From NCBI RefSeq assembly GCF_011299575.1, contig NZ_CP049863.1:744001-808000 (forward strand): DNA of 64,000 bases, in the 5' to 3' direction. Below, one piece after another: positions 1 through 7,264 of the stretch (positions are counted from its first letter, which is position 1; each line of letters begins with the position of its first letter). A program made the translations under genes and the position numbers. Below the pieces are notes generated by a model. That model did no database searches and was not told the DNA's origin. It saw nothing but the letters and a program-made list of their open reading frames with translations. The stretch comes from Leucobacter viscericola (GTDB lineage Bacteria > Actinomycetota > Actinomycetes > Actinomycetales > Microbacteriaceae).

Positions 1-1181
1 GCAGCTACGAGCGGATCAACCCCGCGCTCGAAGCGCTTTGAGGCCTCACTCGGCAGCTTGTGACGGCGCGAGGTGCGCGCGATCGACACGGGATCAAACG
101 TCGCCGCCTCGATAAGAATGTCGGTAGTTTCGTCGCTGGTCTTGGTCGACTGGCCGCCCATCACACCGGCGAGGCCGATGACCCCTGACTCGTCCGTGAT
201 GAGCAGATCCTCGGGGTCAAGCTTGCGCTCCTGCTCGTCGAGCGTGACGAGCGTCTCGCCCGGCTTGGCGCGGCGCACGGTGATGCCACCGGTCAGCTTC
301 GCGAGGTCGTAGGCGTGCAGCGGCGAGCCGAGCTCGAGCATCACGTAGTTTGAGATGTCGACGGGCAGCGACAGCGCGCGGATGCCGGCGAGCTGCAGGC
401 GCGCCACCATCCAGGCGGGGGTCGGCCGGGTCGCGTCGATCCCGCGCACTACACGAGCAATGAAGCCGGAGGCGCCTACACGGCCGCGGATCGGCGCATC
501 ATCAGCAATGGTGACCGGGAAACCCGAGGCCACCACGGGTGATACGGCGAGGGCGGGATCGCGGAAGTCTGCACCCGTCGAGTGTGCGTACTCGCGGGCA
601 ACGCCGCGGATCGAAAACGCGTAGCCGCGATCCGGAGTCACATTGATTTCGACCGCGGTCTGGTCGAGTCCCAGCAGCGCGAGCGCGTCGGTGCCAACCT
701 CGGGCACGGCATCGCCCGTGAACCCAAAGCGCGAAAGCACGATGATGCCGTCGTGGTCTTCACCGAGCGTCAGCTCCTTCGCGGAAGCGATCATGCCGTC
801 GGAGACGTGACCGTAGGTCTTGCGCGCTGCAATCTTGAAGTCACCGGGCAGCACGGCGCCGGGCAGGGTCACCACAACCTTGTCGCCGGGGACGAAGTTG
901 TGAGCGCCACAGACAATGCCTCGCACATCTTCGCCGCCGTCGGCAGCCTTCGCGCCCTCGGGAGCGACACGAACCGTGCACCAGTTGATGGTCTTGCCGT
1001 TCGACTGCGGCTCGGGCTCCTGCGTGAGCACCTCGCCGACCACAATCGGGCCGGTCAGGTCGAAGCGGCGAATCGATTCCTCTTCAAAACCAACACGCAC
1101 GAGATCGGCGTGCACCTGCTCGGGGGTCGTGTCTGTGGGCAGTGAGACGAACTCACCGAGCCAGCTGAGTGGTACGCGCAT
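1..1181 (-). CDS. pheT: Phenylalanine-tRNA ligase beta subunit (N-terminal part, runs off window)
   Basis: This is the beta subunit of the heterotetrameric enzyme that charges tRNA-Phe. About 393 residues are visible, read from the ATG at 1181; the gene continues beyond base 1. The N-terminus (MRVPLSWLGEFV) is typical of PheT. A tRNA-binding/EMAP-like domain follows at about residues 40-150, and the B3/4 editing domain begins near residue 210 with the conserved stretches RTSRRHKLPSEASKRFERG and GVMGG. The start codon overlaps the pheS stop by one base (TAATG), so the two subunits are translationally coupled. No internal stop was seen. Family assignment is firm; the C-terminal domains are outside the window. 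Confidence 0.95.
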   Translation of the reverse strand, partial: MRVPLSWLGEFVSLPTDTTPEQVHADLVRVGFEEESIRRFDLTGPIVVGEVLTQEPEPQSNGKTINWCTVRVAPEGAKAADGGEDVRGIVCGAHNFVPGDKVVVTLPGAVLPGDFKIAARKTYGHVSDGMIASAKELTLGEDHDGIIVLSRFGFTGDAVPEVGTDALALLGLDQTAVEINVTPDRGYAFSIRGVAREYAHSTGADFRDPALAVSPVVASGFPVTIADDAPIRGRVGASGFIARVVRGIDATRPTPAWMVARLQLAGIRALSLPVDISNYVMLELGSPLHAYDLAKLTGGITVRRAKPGETLVTLDEQERKLDPEDLLITDESGVIGLAGVMGGQSTKTSDETTDILIEAATFDPVSIARTSRRHKLPSEASKRFERGVDPLVA

Positions 1182-2242
1182 TAGACCAGGCCTCCGAACT
1201 GCGTGTTGAAGCGAACATCGCCCTCAACCATGTCTCTCATGTCATTGATGTCGTGACGGAACTGCAGGGTGCGCTCGATACCCATGCCGAACGCAAAACC
1301 CTGGTATTCCTCGGGATCGATCCCGGCCGCAAGCAGCACCTTGGGATCGGTCATGCCGCAACCGCCCCACTCAACCCAGCGCGCGCCGCCCTTTGCATTG
1401 GGCTGCCACACGTCCATCTCGGCGGAGGGCTCGGTGAACGGGAAGAAGTTGGGGCGCAGGCGAATCTTGGCCTCGGTGCCGAACATCTGGCGCGCGAAGT
1501 GCTCAAGCGTGCCGCGCAGGTGAGCCATGGTCAGGCCACGGTCGATCGCAATGCCCTCGATCTGGTGGAACACGGGGGTGTGAGTCGCGTCGAGCTCGTC
1601 GGTGCGGTACACACGGCCAGGAGCGACGATGTATACGGGAAGCTCGGTGTTCGTCAGGTTCTCACCGAGCAGCGAGCGCACCTGCACGGGTGACGTGTGG
1701 GTGCGCAGCAGCAGATGGCGATCGGCTGGCTCGATGAAGAACGTATCCTGCATCGCACGAGCCGGGTGGTCAGGATCAAAGCCGAGCGCGTCGAAGTTGA
1801 ACCACTCGTGCTCGATTTCGGGGCCGTCGGCGATTTCCCACCCCATACCGATGAAGATGTCGGCGGCCTCTTCTTGCAGCTGCGCGAGTGGGTGGCGTGA
1901 TCCCGCGCGGCGGCGCACGGGCGCCTCCGTCACGTCAACGGTTTCGGCGACGAGGCGCGCTTGAGCCTCCTTCTCGGCAAGCTCACCCTCGCGCCCTTTG
2001 TAAGCACCTTCGATGCGGCCGCGAGCCTGGCCCATCAGTTTGCCGGTAGCGGCCTTCTCGTCCTTTGGAACCTCGCGCATGCGAGCGTTCAGCTGCGCAA
2101 TCGCAGACGCGTCTCCGGCGTGTTCGGTGCGAGCAGCCTTCAGCTCGGCGACTGATCCCGCGGCTGCGAAGGCGGCAAGCGCGGCCTCGACGGCGGCGTC
2201 AACAGCGGGCTGGGAGATGGGATTTGCTTCACTCACTGACAC
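1181..2242 (-). CDS. pheS: Phenylalanine-tRNA ligase alpha subunit
   Basis: This is the catalytic alpha subunit of phenylalanyl-tRNA synthetase, about 353 residues. An N-terminal coiled coil precedes the class II core with motif 2 (GRVYRTDELDATHTPVFHQ), the GGCGMTDPKVL loop and motif 3 (GFAFGMGIERT). I chose the GTG at 2242 (MSVSEANPI). It has an AGGA 9 bases upstream that is also part of a -10-like TAGGAT (2251-2256). A TTG at 2251 and a GTG at 2236 are alternatives. It is followed directly by pheT. In related genomes pheST usually follows infC-rpmI-rplT-trmH; here that block is about 8.5 kb away. Confidence 0.95.
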   Translation of the reverse strand: MSVSEANPISQPAVDAAVEAALAAFAAAGSVAELKAARTEHAGDASAIAQLNARMREVPKDEKAATGKLMGQARGRIEGAYKGREGELAEKEAQARLVAETVDVTEAPVRRRAGSRHPLAQLQEEAADIFIGMGWEIADGPEIEHEWFNFDALGFDPDHPARAMQDTFFIEPADRHLLLRTHTSPVQVRSLLGENLTNTELPVYIVAPGRVYRTDELDATHTPVFHQIEGIAIDRGLTMAHLRGTLEHFARQMFGTEAKIRLRPNFFPFTEPSAEMDVWQPNAKGGARWVEWGGCGMTDPKVLLAAGIDPEEYQGFAFGMGIERTLQFRHDINDMRDMVEGDVRFNTQFGGLV

Positions 2243-2302
2243 GGGGATCAATCCTACCTTGCAACGTCTGCTGTTCGGCGACGCTGAAGTTGGGCGACGC
2301 TG

Positions 2303-2308
2303 TAGACT
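2303..2308 (+). promoter_or_regulatory. -10-like hexamer, likely leaderless start of the 2316 gene
   Basis: TAGACT lies seven bases before the GTG at 2316, and no Shine-Dalgarno is present. A -10 in this position would start the RNA at or next to the start codon. No good -35 is visible. Confidence 0.45.
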
Positions 2309-2315
2309 GAGATTC

Positions 2316-2921
2316 GTGAGTCAAGCCACCCCACAGTTGTCGCGCGCCCATCGGGTCGCCCGCGGCGGTGCTGGCGCTGCCGTTGCAACGCTCTTGGCGG
2401 CAGCCTCTCACGGATTAGCGGGCGGCACCATCACCTGGCTGGCCGTCATCGCGACGGGCCTTGTTGCGATGCCCCTCTGCACCGCACTCGCGGGCCGGGT
2501 CGGATCGCTGTGGCGCCTGTCTCTCGCCGTGGTCGCCGCACAGTTTTTGTATCACTGGTCATTCGCCGGGCTCGGGATCACGGGCGCCGGCACAACGGGA
2601 GTTACCCCAGAGTCGGCACACGCCTCGCACCTTGCCGCGCTTCAGGCGTTCACTCCCTCAGTCACTGCTGCCTCCGCCGACGCCACGATGTGGGCGCTGC
2701 ACGCGGTAGCCGCACTGGTCACCATTGGGCTTGTATACCGCGGCGAGCGCGCGTTCCTCGCGCTGATGGGCATGCTGCGTCAGGTATTCGCGCTGCCCGC
2801 GGTCGCGCTCGTTGAGATCTCACACCGCGCTTTTGCTGTCGCCGAGCGGCCTCTCGCAACCCGCATCGGAGAGCGGCTATTCGCGGCCGTCTCGCATCGC
2901 GGGCCACCGCTGTGCGCCTAG
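2316..2921 (+). CDS. Small multi-pass membrane protein, first gene of copper/Dyp operon
   Basis: I do not recognise the family of this 201-residue protein. It has about four hydrophobic segments: near residues 15-35, 35-55, 60-85 (with a YHW) and 125-145. A His-containing loop (ESAHASHLAAL) lies between the third and fourth. The C-terminus is basic and cytosolic-looking. The GTG at 2316 was chosen because TAGACT sits seven bases upstream; any longer reading would extend into the divergent pheS. It is 103 bases upstream of the CopC-like gene on the same strand. Its position suggests a part in copper handling, but that is guilt by association only. Confidence 0.6.
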   Translation: MSQATPQLSRAHRVARGGAGAAVATLLAAASHGLAGGTITWLAVIATGLVAMPLCTALAGRVGSLWRLSLAVVAAQFLYHWSFAGLGITGAGTTGVTPESAHASHLAALQAFTPSVTAASADATMWALHAVAALVTIGLVYRGERAFLALMGMLRQVFALPAVALVEISHRAFAVAERPLATRIGERLFAAVSHRGPPLCA

Positions 2922-2953
2922 CGCGCTGAGCGCAATACGCACTCACCACATTT

Positions 2954-2983
2954 TTGCGACCCGATACCGCTTCGTCTATCGGG
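2954..2983 (+). promoter_or_regulatory. Putative promoter with inverted repeat before the CopC-like gene
   Basis: TTGCGA (2954-2959) and TATCGG (2977-2982) are 17 bases apart. A perfect 7-bp inverted repeat, CCCGATA/TATCGGG (2960-2966 and 2977-2983), fills the spacer and covers the -10. This geometry suits a repressor operator. The regulator is unknown, and the repeat could instead form an RNA hairpin. Confidence 0.35.
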
Positions 2984-3024
2984 CGCACCCTACGTCGGCC
3001 CTGCGCCGAAGAAAAACGGAGACC

Positions 3025-3705
3025 ATGTCTCGATCACTGACTCGACGACTCACCACGCTCGCTACGGCGGGCCTGATCGCGGGCGCAGCAGCGCTCGGAG
3101 TCGCGTCGCCCGCGTTTGCCCACGATGAGCTCATCAGCACGAACCTCATCACCAATGAGAGCGATGGCACGCTCGAATCTTTCAAGATCTCGTTCAGCAA
3201 CAGCATTATTGAAGTTGGCACCGAGATTGTTGCGACGGCCGCCGACGGCTCGAGCGTAACCGACGGCGCTCCCGTCATCTCCGGACCAGACGTCACGCAG
3301 CCACTCAAGAAAGATCTCGCACCCGGCGAGTACTCCGCAGCGTGGCGCGTCGTCTCGAGCGATGGGCACCCCATTGAGGGTGAGTTCAAGTTCACCGTAG
3401 AAAAGGACGGTAAGCCCGGCGATGCGATCATCGAACCGGACCCGCGCTTTGCTAACGACACCAAAACCGAAGAAGCCGACCACGACCACGCCGACGGCGA
3501 AGACCACGACCACGCAACTAACGAGCAGAGTGGCCTCTCCACCGGTGCCATCGTCGCGATCAGTGTCGGCGGAGTTGTGGTTCTTGCTGTCGTTATCGCC
3601 ACCGTGATCATCGGCCAGCGCCGCCGCGCTCAGGCGTTTGGCGCCAAGAGCACAACTGACAGTGAAAACACCAGTAACACCGAGACCACGGAGGAAGAGC
3701 GATGA
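3025..3705 (+). CDS. CopC/YcnJ-type copper-binding protein with C-terminal membrane anchor
   Basis: This 226-residue exported copper-binding protein has a signal peptide (SRSLTRRLTTL...ASPAFA) with predicted cleavage that exposes an N-terminal His (HDELISTN), the usual Cu ligand of CopC. A beta-barrel CopC domain follows, carrying the signature SSDGHPIEGEFKF near residue 115. After it come a His/Asp-rich stretch (DHDHADGEDHDHA) likely to bind metal and one transmembrane helix (GAIVAISVGGVVVLAVVIA) with a basic cytosolic tail. The ATG at 3025 follows an ACGGAGA ribosome site. Its stop overlaps the next gene (ATGA). Role in the family: periplasmic or extracytoplasmic copper storage and hand-over. 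Confidence 0.88.
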   Translation: MSRSLTRRLTTLATAGLIAGAAALGVASPAFAHDELISTNLITNESDGTLESFKISFSNSIIEVGTEIVATAADGSSVTDGAPVISGPDVTQPLKKDLAPGEYSAAWRVVSSDGHPIEGEFKFTVEKDGKPGDAIIEPDPRFANDTKTEEADHDHADGEDHDHATNEQSGLSTGAIVAISVGGVVVLAVVIATVIIGQRRRAQAFGAKSTTDSENTSNTETTEEER

Positions 3706-4319
3706 TCCGCACAAAACGAGCAACACCCCTGTCTCGCACCGCGGCGATCCTGCTCGCTGCTCCGCTCCTCGTCTCTGTGCCCCTGCTCGCGGGCTGCTCA
3801 AGCGAGCCGACGAAGGCAGCTGAATCTTCGGATACCAAACCAGCATCAGCGAGCGAGTCGGCCGTTACCCTCAAGGACGGCTGGGCGAAAGCCGCCGAGG
3901 GAATGTCGGGAGTCTTCGGCACCCTCGTCAACAGCAGCGACAAAGATATTGTGCTTGAGAAGGCCGAGAGCCCTGTCGCGAAGATGGTTCAGCTGCACGA
4001 AACTATCACCTCCGGTAGCTCTTCAACAATGCGTGAGACCGACGGTGGGTTTGTGATCCCGAAGGGCGGATCATTCACGCTCGAACCCGGCGGCAACCAC
4101 ATCATGTTCATGGATATGCCGAAGGCACTGCTCCCCGGCGATGAGGTGCCGCTTACGCTGCACTTCAGCGACGGTAAGACACTCAAGGTCACTGTGCTGG
4201 CGAAGGACTACGCCGGAGCGCAAGAAAACTACGAGGGCGACAGCGCCGACAACATGAGCACCGACAGCATGAGCACCGAAGATCACGGTGGGCAAGATGA
4301 CGAACACAGCGGACACTAA
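3702..4319 (+). CDS. PCu(A)C-type copper chaperone lipoprotein
   Basis: This 205-residue lipoprotein has the lipobox LLAGC near residue 28. The PCu(A)C (DUF461) domain carries the copper ligands in the expected pattern: His in QLHET, Met ten residues later, then HIM about 22 residues on. The C-terminal tail is rich in Met, His and Asp (NMSTDSMSTEDHGG, DDEHSGH) and may bind extra copper. The start overlaps the CopC-like stop by four bases, and its end overlaps the Dyp peroxidase start by 23 bases. The family delivers Cu(I) to extracytoplasmic cuproenzymes. In Streptomyces lividans a related protein is paired with a Dyp peroxidase. Confidence 0.9.
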   Translation: MIRTKRATPLSRTAAILLAAPLLVSVPLLAGCSSEPTKAAESSDTKPASASESAVTLKDGWAKAAEGMSGVFGTLVNSSDKDIVLEKAESPVAKMVQLHETITSGSSSTMRETDGGFVIPKGGSFTLEPGGNHIMFMDMPKALLPGDEVPLTLHFSDGKTLKVTVLAKDYAGAQENYEGDSADNMSTDSMSTEDHGGQDDEHSGH

Positions 4320-5571
4320 CGTCGAAGCTGTCCACAAAGCGGCGGGCGCTAAGCCCGGCTCTCGCCGCTTTGACCGCCGCGCACTCCTCACGGGTGGCGC
4401 AGCCGGGGTTGGGATCGGGGCCGTGCTCGGCCTCGGTGCCGCCCTCGGTGTGCCGGCCCTGCAAGGAGCTGGCGAGGATCCGGCAGCCGCGTCGACAGAC
4501 GACGGTTTCGGAGCCGAGTCAATCTCCTGCCACGGCACGCACCAGGCGGGAATCGTGACGCCCCCCGCAGCGCACGTGCGCTACGTTGCTTACACGCTGC
4601 TGCCGGAGACCGACAAGGCTGCGCTGCAGCGCATGTTCCGCATCATCACCGGGGACGTTGAGGGGCTCACCTCGGGTGCTGCCCCGCTTGCTGATTCCGA
4701 ACCGGAGCTTGCCGCCCGGCCCTCTGCGCTCACAATCACGGTGGGAGTAGGCCCCGCTCTGGTCGATCGGGTTGGTGCCGGACGAAAGCCCGAGTGGCTC
4801 GCTCCCCTGCCCAGTTTCGAACGGGACAAACTCAGCGAGATTCACGGCGGGGGCGACTTGCTCGTGCTCTTGCAGGCCGATGATCCCCTCGCGATCGCTC
4901 ACGCAGCCCGCATGATCGACCGAGACATTCGCAGCTTCGTGAAACCGCACTGGACACAGCAGGGTTTTCGGCAAACTCGTGGCGCTGAGAAGCCCGGCAC
5001 CACCATGCGAAACCTCATGGGTCAGGTTGATGGCACGGTGAATCCCTCCCCCAAGGAGAAGGATTTTTCGTCGGTGATCTGGGCTGAATCGACGGGCTCT
5101 GACGCATGGCTCGCGGGCGGTAGCGCGCTGGTAGTGCGCCGGATCCGTATGGAACTCGACACCTGGGAGATGGTTGATCGCCCCGGTCGAGAGCAGACCA
5201 TAGGCCGCACACTCTCCGATGGCGCCCCGCTCACCGGAGGCAGCGAACACACCGCCATCGACTTCGACGCCAAGGATTCGAAGGGGCTGCCGGTGATCCC
5301 GAGCTTCGCTCACACTCGACGGGCGCACTCAACTGACCCGTCGGAGCGCATCTTCAGGCGAGGTGCGAACTACGACGAGGGCGGCGAGTCCGGGTTGATA
5401 TTTGCGTGTTACCAGCAGGATCCGCTGCGCCAGTTCGTGCCGATCCAGCGTCGACTTGATGAGCTTGATCTACTCAACGAGTGGGTCACTCACGTGGGTT
5501 CCGCGGTGTTCGCGATCCTGCCCGGGTTTAAGCAGGGCGAGCAGCTCGGAGCTTCGCTGCTGGCCTCATAG
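4297..5571 (+). CDS. Tat-exported Dyp-type haem peroxidase (EfeB/DtpA-like)
   Basis: This dye-decolourising peroxidase of about 424 residues uses haem b and peroxide. The twin-arginine signal (RRFDRRALLTGG followed by a Gly/Ala-rich hydrophobic run) directs folded export. The distal motif GXXDG is present as GQVDG, the proximal-His region as AHTRRAH, and the distal-Arg region as FRRGANYDEG. The ATG at 4297 has GGTGGG just before it; a GTG at 4288 is possible. It is translationally overlapped with the PCu(A)C gene and is last in its operon. Its likely job is oxidation chemistry tied to copper delivery or haem-iron handling outside the membrane. Which of the two cannot be decided from sequence. 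Confidence 0.92.
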   Translation: MTNTADTNVEAVHKAAGAKPGSRRFDRRALLTGGAAGVGIGAVLGLGAALGVPALQGAGEDPAAASTDDGFGAESISCHGTHQAGIVTPPAAHVRYVAYTLLPETDKAALQRMFRIITGDVEGLTSGAAPLADSEPELAARPSALTITVGVGPALVDRVGAGRKPEWLAPLPSFERDKLSEIHGGGDLLVLLQADDPLAIAHAARMIDRDIRSFVKPHWTQQGFRQTRGAEKPGTTMRNLMGQVDGTVNPSPKEKDFSSVIWAESTGSDAWLAGGSALVVRRIRMELDTWEMVDRPGREQTIGRTLSDGAPLTGGSEHTAIDFDAKDSKGLPVIPSFAHTRRAHSTDPSERIFRRGANYDEGGESGLIFACYQQDPLRQFVPIQRRLDELDLLNEWVTHVGSAVFAILPGFKQGEQLGASLLAS

Positions 5572-5580
5572 CCCACAACG

Positions 5581-5622
5581 CAGAAATGCGCCCTCCTGAG
5601 ATTGCAGGAGGGCGCATTTCTG
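5581..5622. terminator. Strong convergent hairpin terminator
   Basis: An 18-bp perfect stem (CAGAAATGCGCCCTCCTG, 5581-5598, with its complement 5605-5622) encloses a 6-base loop. It lies between the convergent Dyp and SLH genes and can serve both. Confidence 0.85.
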
Positions 5623-5634
5623 TCTCACTGGGTC

Positions 5635-7089
5635 TTAGTGCTTCGTGTCGTAGCGGTGCAGGAACGCCGCCATCGCGTCACGCTTCACTGGCTCCTTTGG
5701 CTGATAGGTCAGCCCCTGAGGAGTCTTCCAACCGGTCGTGATGCCAGTGCCAGACATCCACGTAATCTCTTTCGCGAACTTCTGATTCTTTGACACGTCA
5801 ATGAAGGTTTTTGCCGCGGCCGTGTCGGGTGCAGGCTTGCCCGCCAGTCGATACAGGAACGCCGCCATCGCCTCGCGCGAGATGCTGTCTTTCGGGGCAT
5901 ATCTGAGCTTGCTGCCGTCCTTGATGCCGGTGGTCAGTCCCCTGCTCTTCATCCACTCGATCTCTTTGTAGAACTTCGCCGTGGTCGGTACGTCTGTGAA
6001 CGAAGACTTCACGGGTGCCTTGAAGTCGGGCCTCCCGGCGTAGCGGTAAATGAACGCGGCCATCGCTTCGCGGGTTACTGGGGCATCGCCCAAGTAGACG
6101 TTACCGCTTGAGCCCTGCGATCCGGTGGAAATCTTGCGCTGGTACATCCAGTCAATGTCCGAGGCAAACTTGCGGTCGTGCCGCACGTCAATGTGGTTGG
6201 TATTCAGCGTTCCGTTGATTCCCGATAGCTGCTGACCTGCGGTAACGCTAAATACCGTTGCAGTTTTGAGGGAATACTTGCCGTTCCACCACTGCTTTTC
6301 GATACCGCAAGCGTGATAGTCCCAGAACGTCTGATCGACAACCGTTCCCTCGGGGACATTGGGAACTGCGCATGGAAGAGTGTCACCAAAGCTAACGGTG
6401 TACTCACCGGGCTCGAGACCAGCAAATGCATATGCCCCGTTTGCGGGATCAGCATTGACGCTCTTGACGTAGTACCACTCGCCTCCGATTCTCTGCAGAA
6501 TGCTCGCACCGAGCTCTGGGGCGCCGTGGTTGAGCCCCGGACCGGTGTAGGTAACATTGCCACTCACCTGCGCATCCGCCGTTGCCACCGTCAACGTGAG
6601 CTTCGCTATGGCTGCAGCCTTAATCGAAATGATCTTGGTGCCACCGATGTTCAAATATTGCGTCCACGCCACATCTCCCGCGCCGGAAACAACTTCAAGT
6701 CGTAGCGTATAGCTGCCAGCGGCTACGCCATCAACGCTAAATGTTCCGGTGGCCCTATTAACGTTCGCCTCAGATAGGCCTCCACCCCATAATGCGTCTT
6801 CCTTAGAGACAAATTGCAGCTTGATCGTGCCTGCCGGAAGGCTCTGTGTTCCTGCAATCACGCCGGTAACCTTTGCCGTGGATGCATACCCTTCAGTGGC
6901 CGTAGTAACAAACGGTGGCGGAGTAACCTCGGCGGCGGCCGGAGATTGTGCGCCCGACCCGTCAATATCTTCGTCCGTCGCAAACGCGCCGGTCGGCGCG
7001 AACAGAGTCAGAAGCGAAAGAACAAGTCCGAGCACGACAGCCATCACCGCTGCCCTTCTTTTCATTCCGTTGAGGGCAGAAATGTGCAT
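5635..7089 (-). CDS. Secreted protein with beta-sandwich domains and three SLH-like repeats
   Basis: This 484-residue exported protein has a signal peptide (KRRAAVMAVVLGLVLSLLTL then GAFA). Residues about 45-295 look like two or three small beta-sandwich modules of the carboxypeptidase-regulatory/CNA-B kind (VSGNVTYTG, YAFAGLEPGEYTV). Three C-terminal repeats of about 60 residues share FxDV..KFYKEIxWM..GxxTG and a closing REAMAAFLYRL motif, the actinobacterial form of S-layer homology. The start at 7089 is set by AAAGGAG ten bases upstream. It probably sits on the cell surface. No catalytic motif is seen. It resembles its neighbours (7265-8875 and 60530-62923) only in the repeats. Confidence 0.8.
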   Translation of the reverse strand: MHISALNGMKRRAAVMAVVLGLVLSLLTLFAPTGAFATDEDIDGSGAQSPAAAEVTPPPFVTTATEGYASTAKVTGVIAGTQSLPAGTIKLQFVSKEDALWGGGLSEANVNRATGTFSVDGVAAGSYTLRLEVVSGAGDVAWTQYLNIGGTKIISIKAAAIAKLTLTVATADAQVSGNVTYTGPGLNHGAPELGASILQRIGGEWYYVKSVNADPANGAYAFAGLEPGEYTVSFGDTLPCAVPNVPEGTVVDQTFWDYHACGIEKQWWNGKYSLKTATVFSVTAGQQLSGINGTLNTNHIDVRHDRKFASDIDWMYQRKISTGSQGSSGNVYLGDAPVTREAMAAFIYRYAGRPDFKAPVKSSFTDVPTTAKFYKEIEWMKSRGLTTGIKDGSKLRYAPKDSISREAMAAFLYRLAGKPAPDTAAAKTFIDVSKNQKFAKEITWMSGTGITTGWKTPQGLTYQPKEPVKRDAMAAFLHRYDTKH

Positions 7090-7201
7090 GCTAAAAAGAC
7101 TCCTTTGCCGATACACCGCTGGGGGACGCGGTCTGCTGATATCTTGCCAAACAATTTACATGCGTGTCAAAAAGGCAATCTGCTGCATCTCTCGTAAATG
7201 A

Positions 7202-7241
7202 CACACGGCCCGGCCTCAGAAAAACGAGGCCGGGCCGTGTG
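7202..7241 (-). terminator. Hairpin after the SLH half of the M14 gene
   Basis: A 16-bp perfect GC-rich stem (CACACGGCCCGGCCTC, 7202-7217, with its complement 7226-7241) encloses an 8-base loop. It lies 24 bases past the stop at 7265. There is no clear U run, so its strength is uncertain. Confidence 0.7.
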
Positions 7242-7264
7242 GTTTCACTCACAAACCAATCAGG

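Noticed and set aside
2013..2315. An upstream extension of the membrane protein gene at 2316 into pheS
   Set aside because: The extra 101 residues would be encoded antisense to PheS and are basic and low-complexity. The GTG at 2316 has a well-placed -10.
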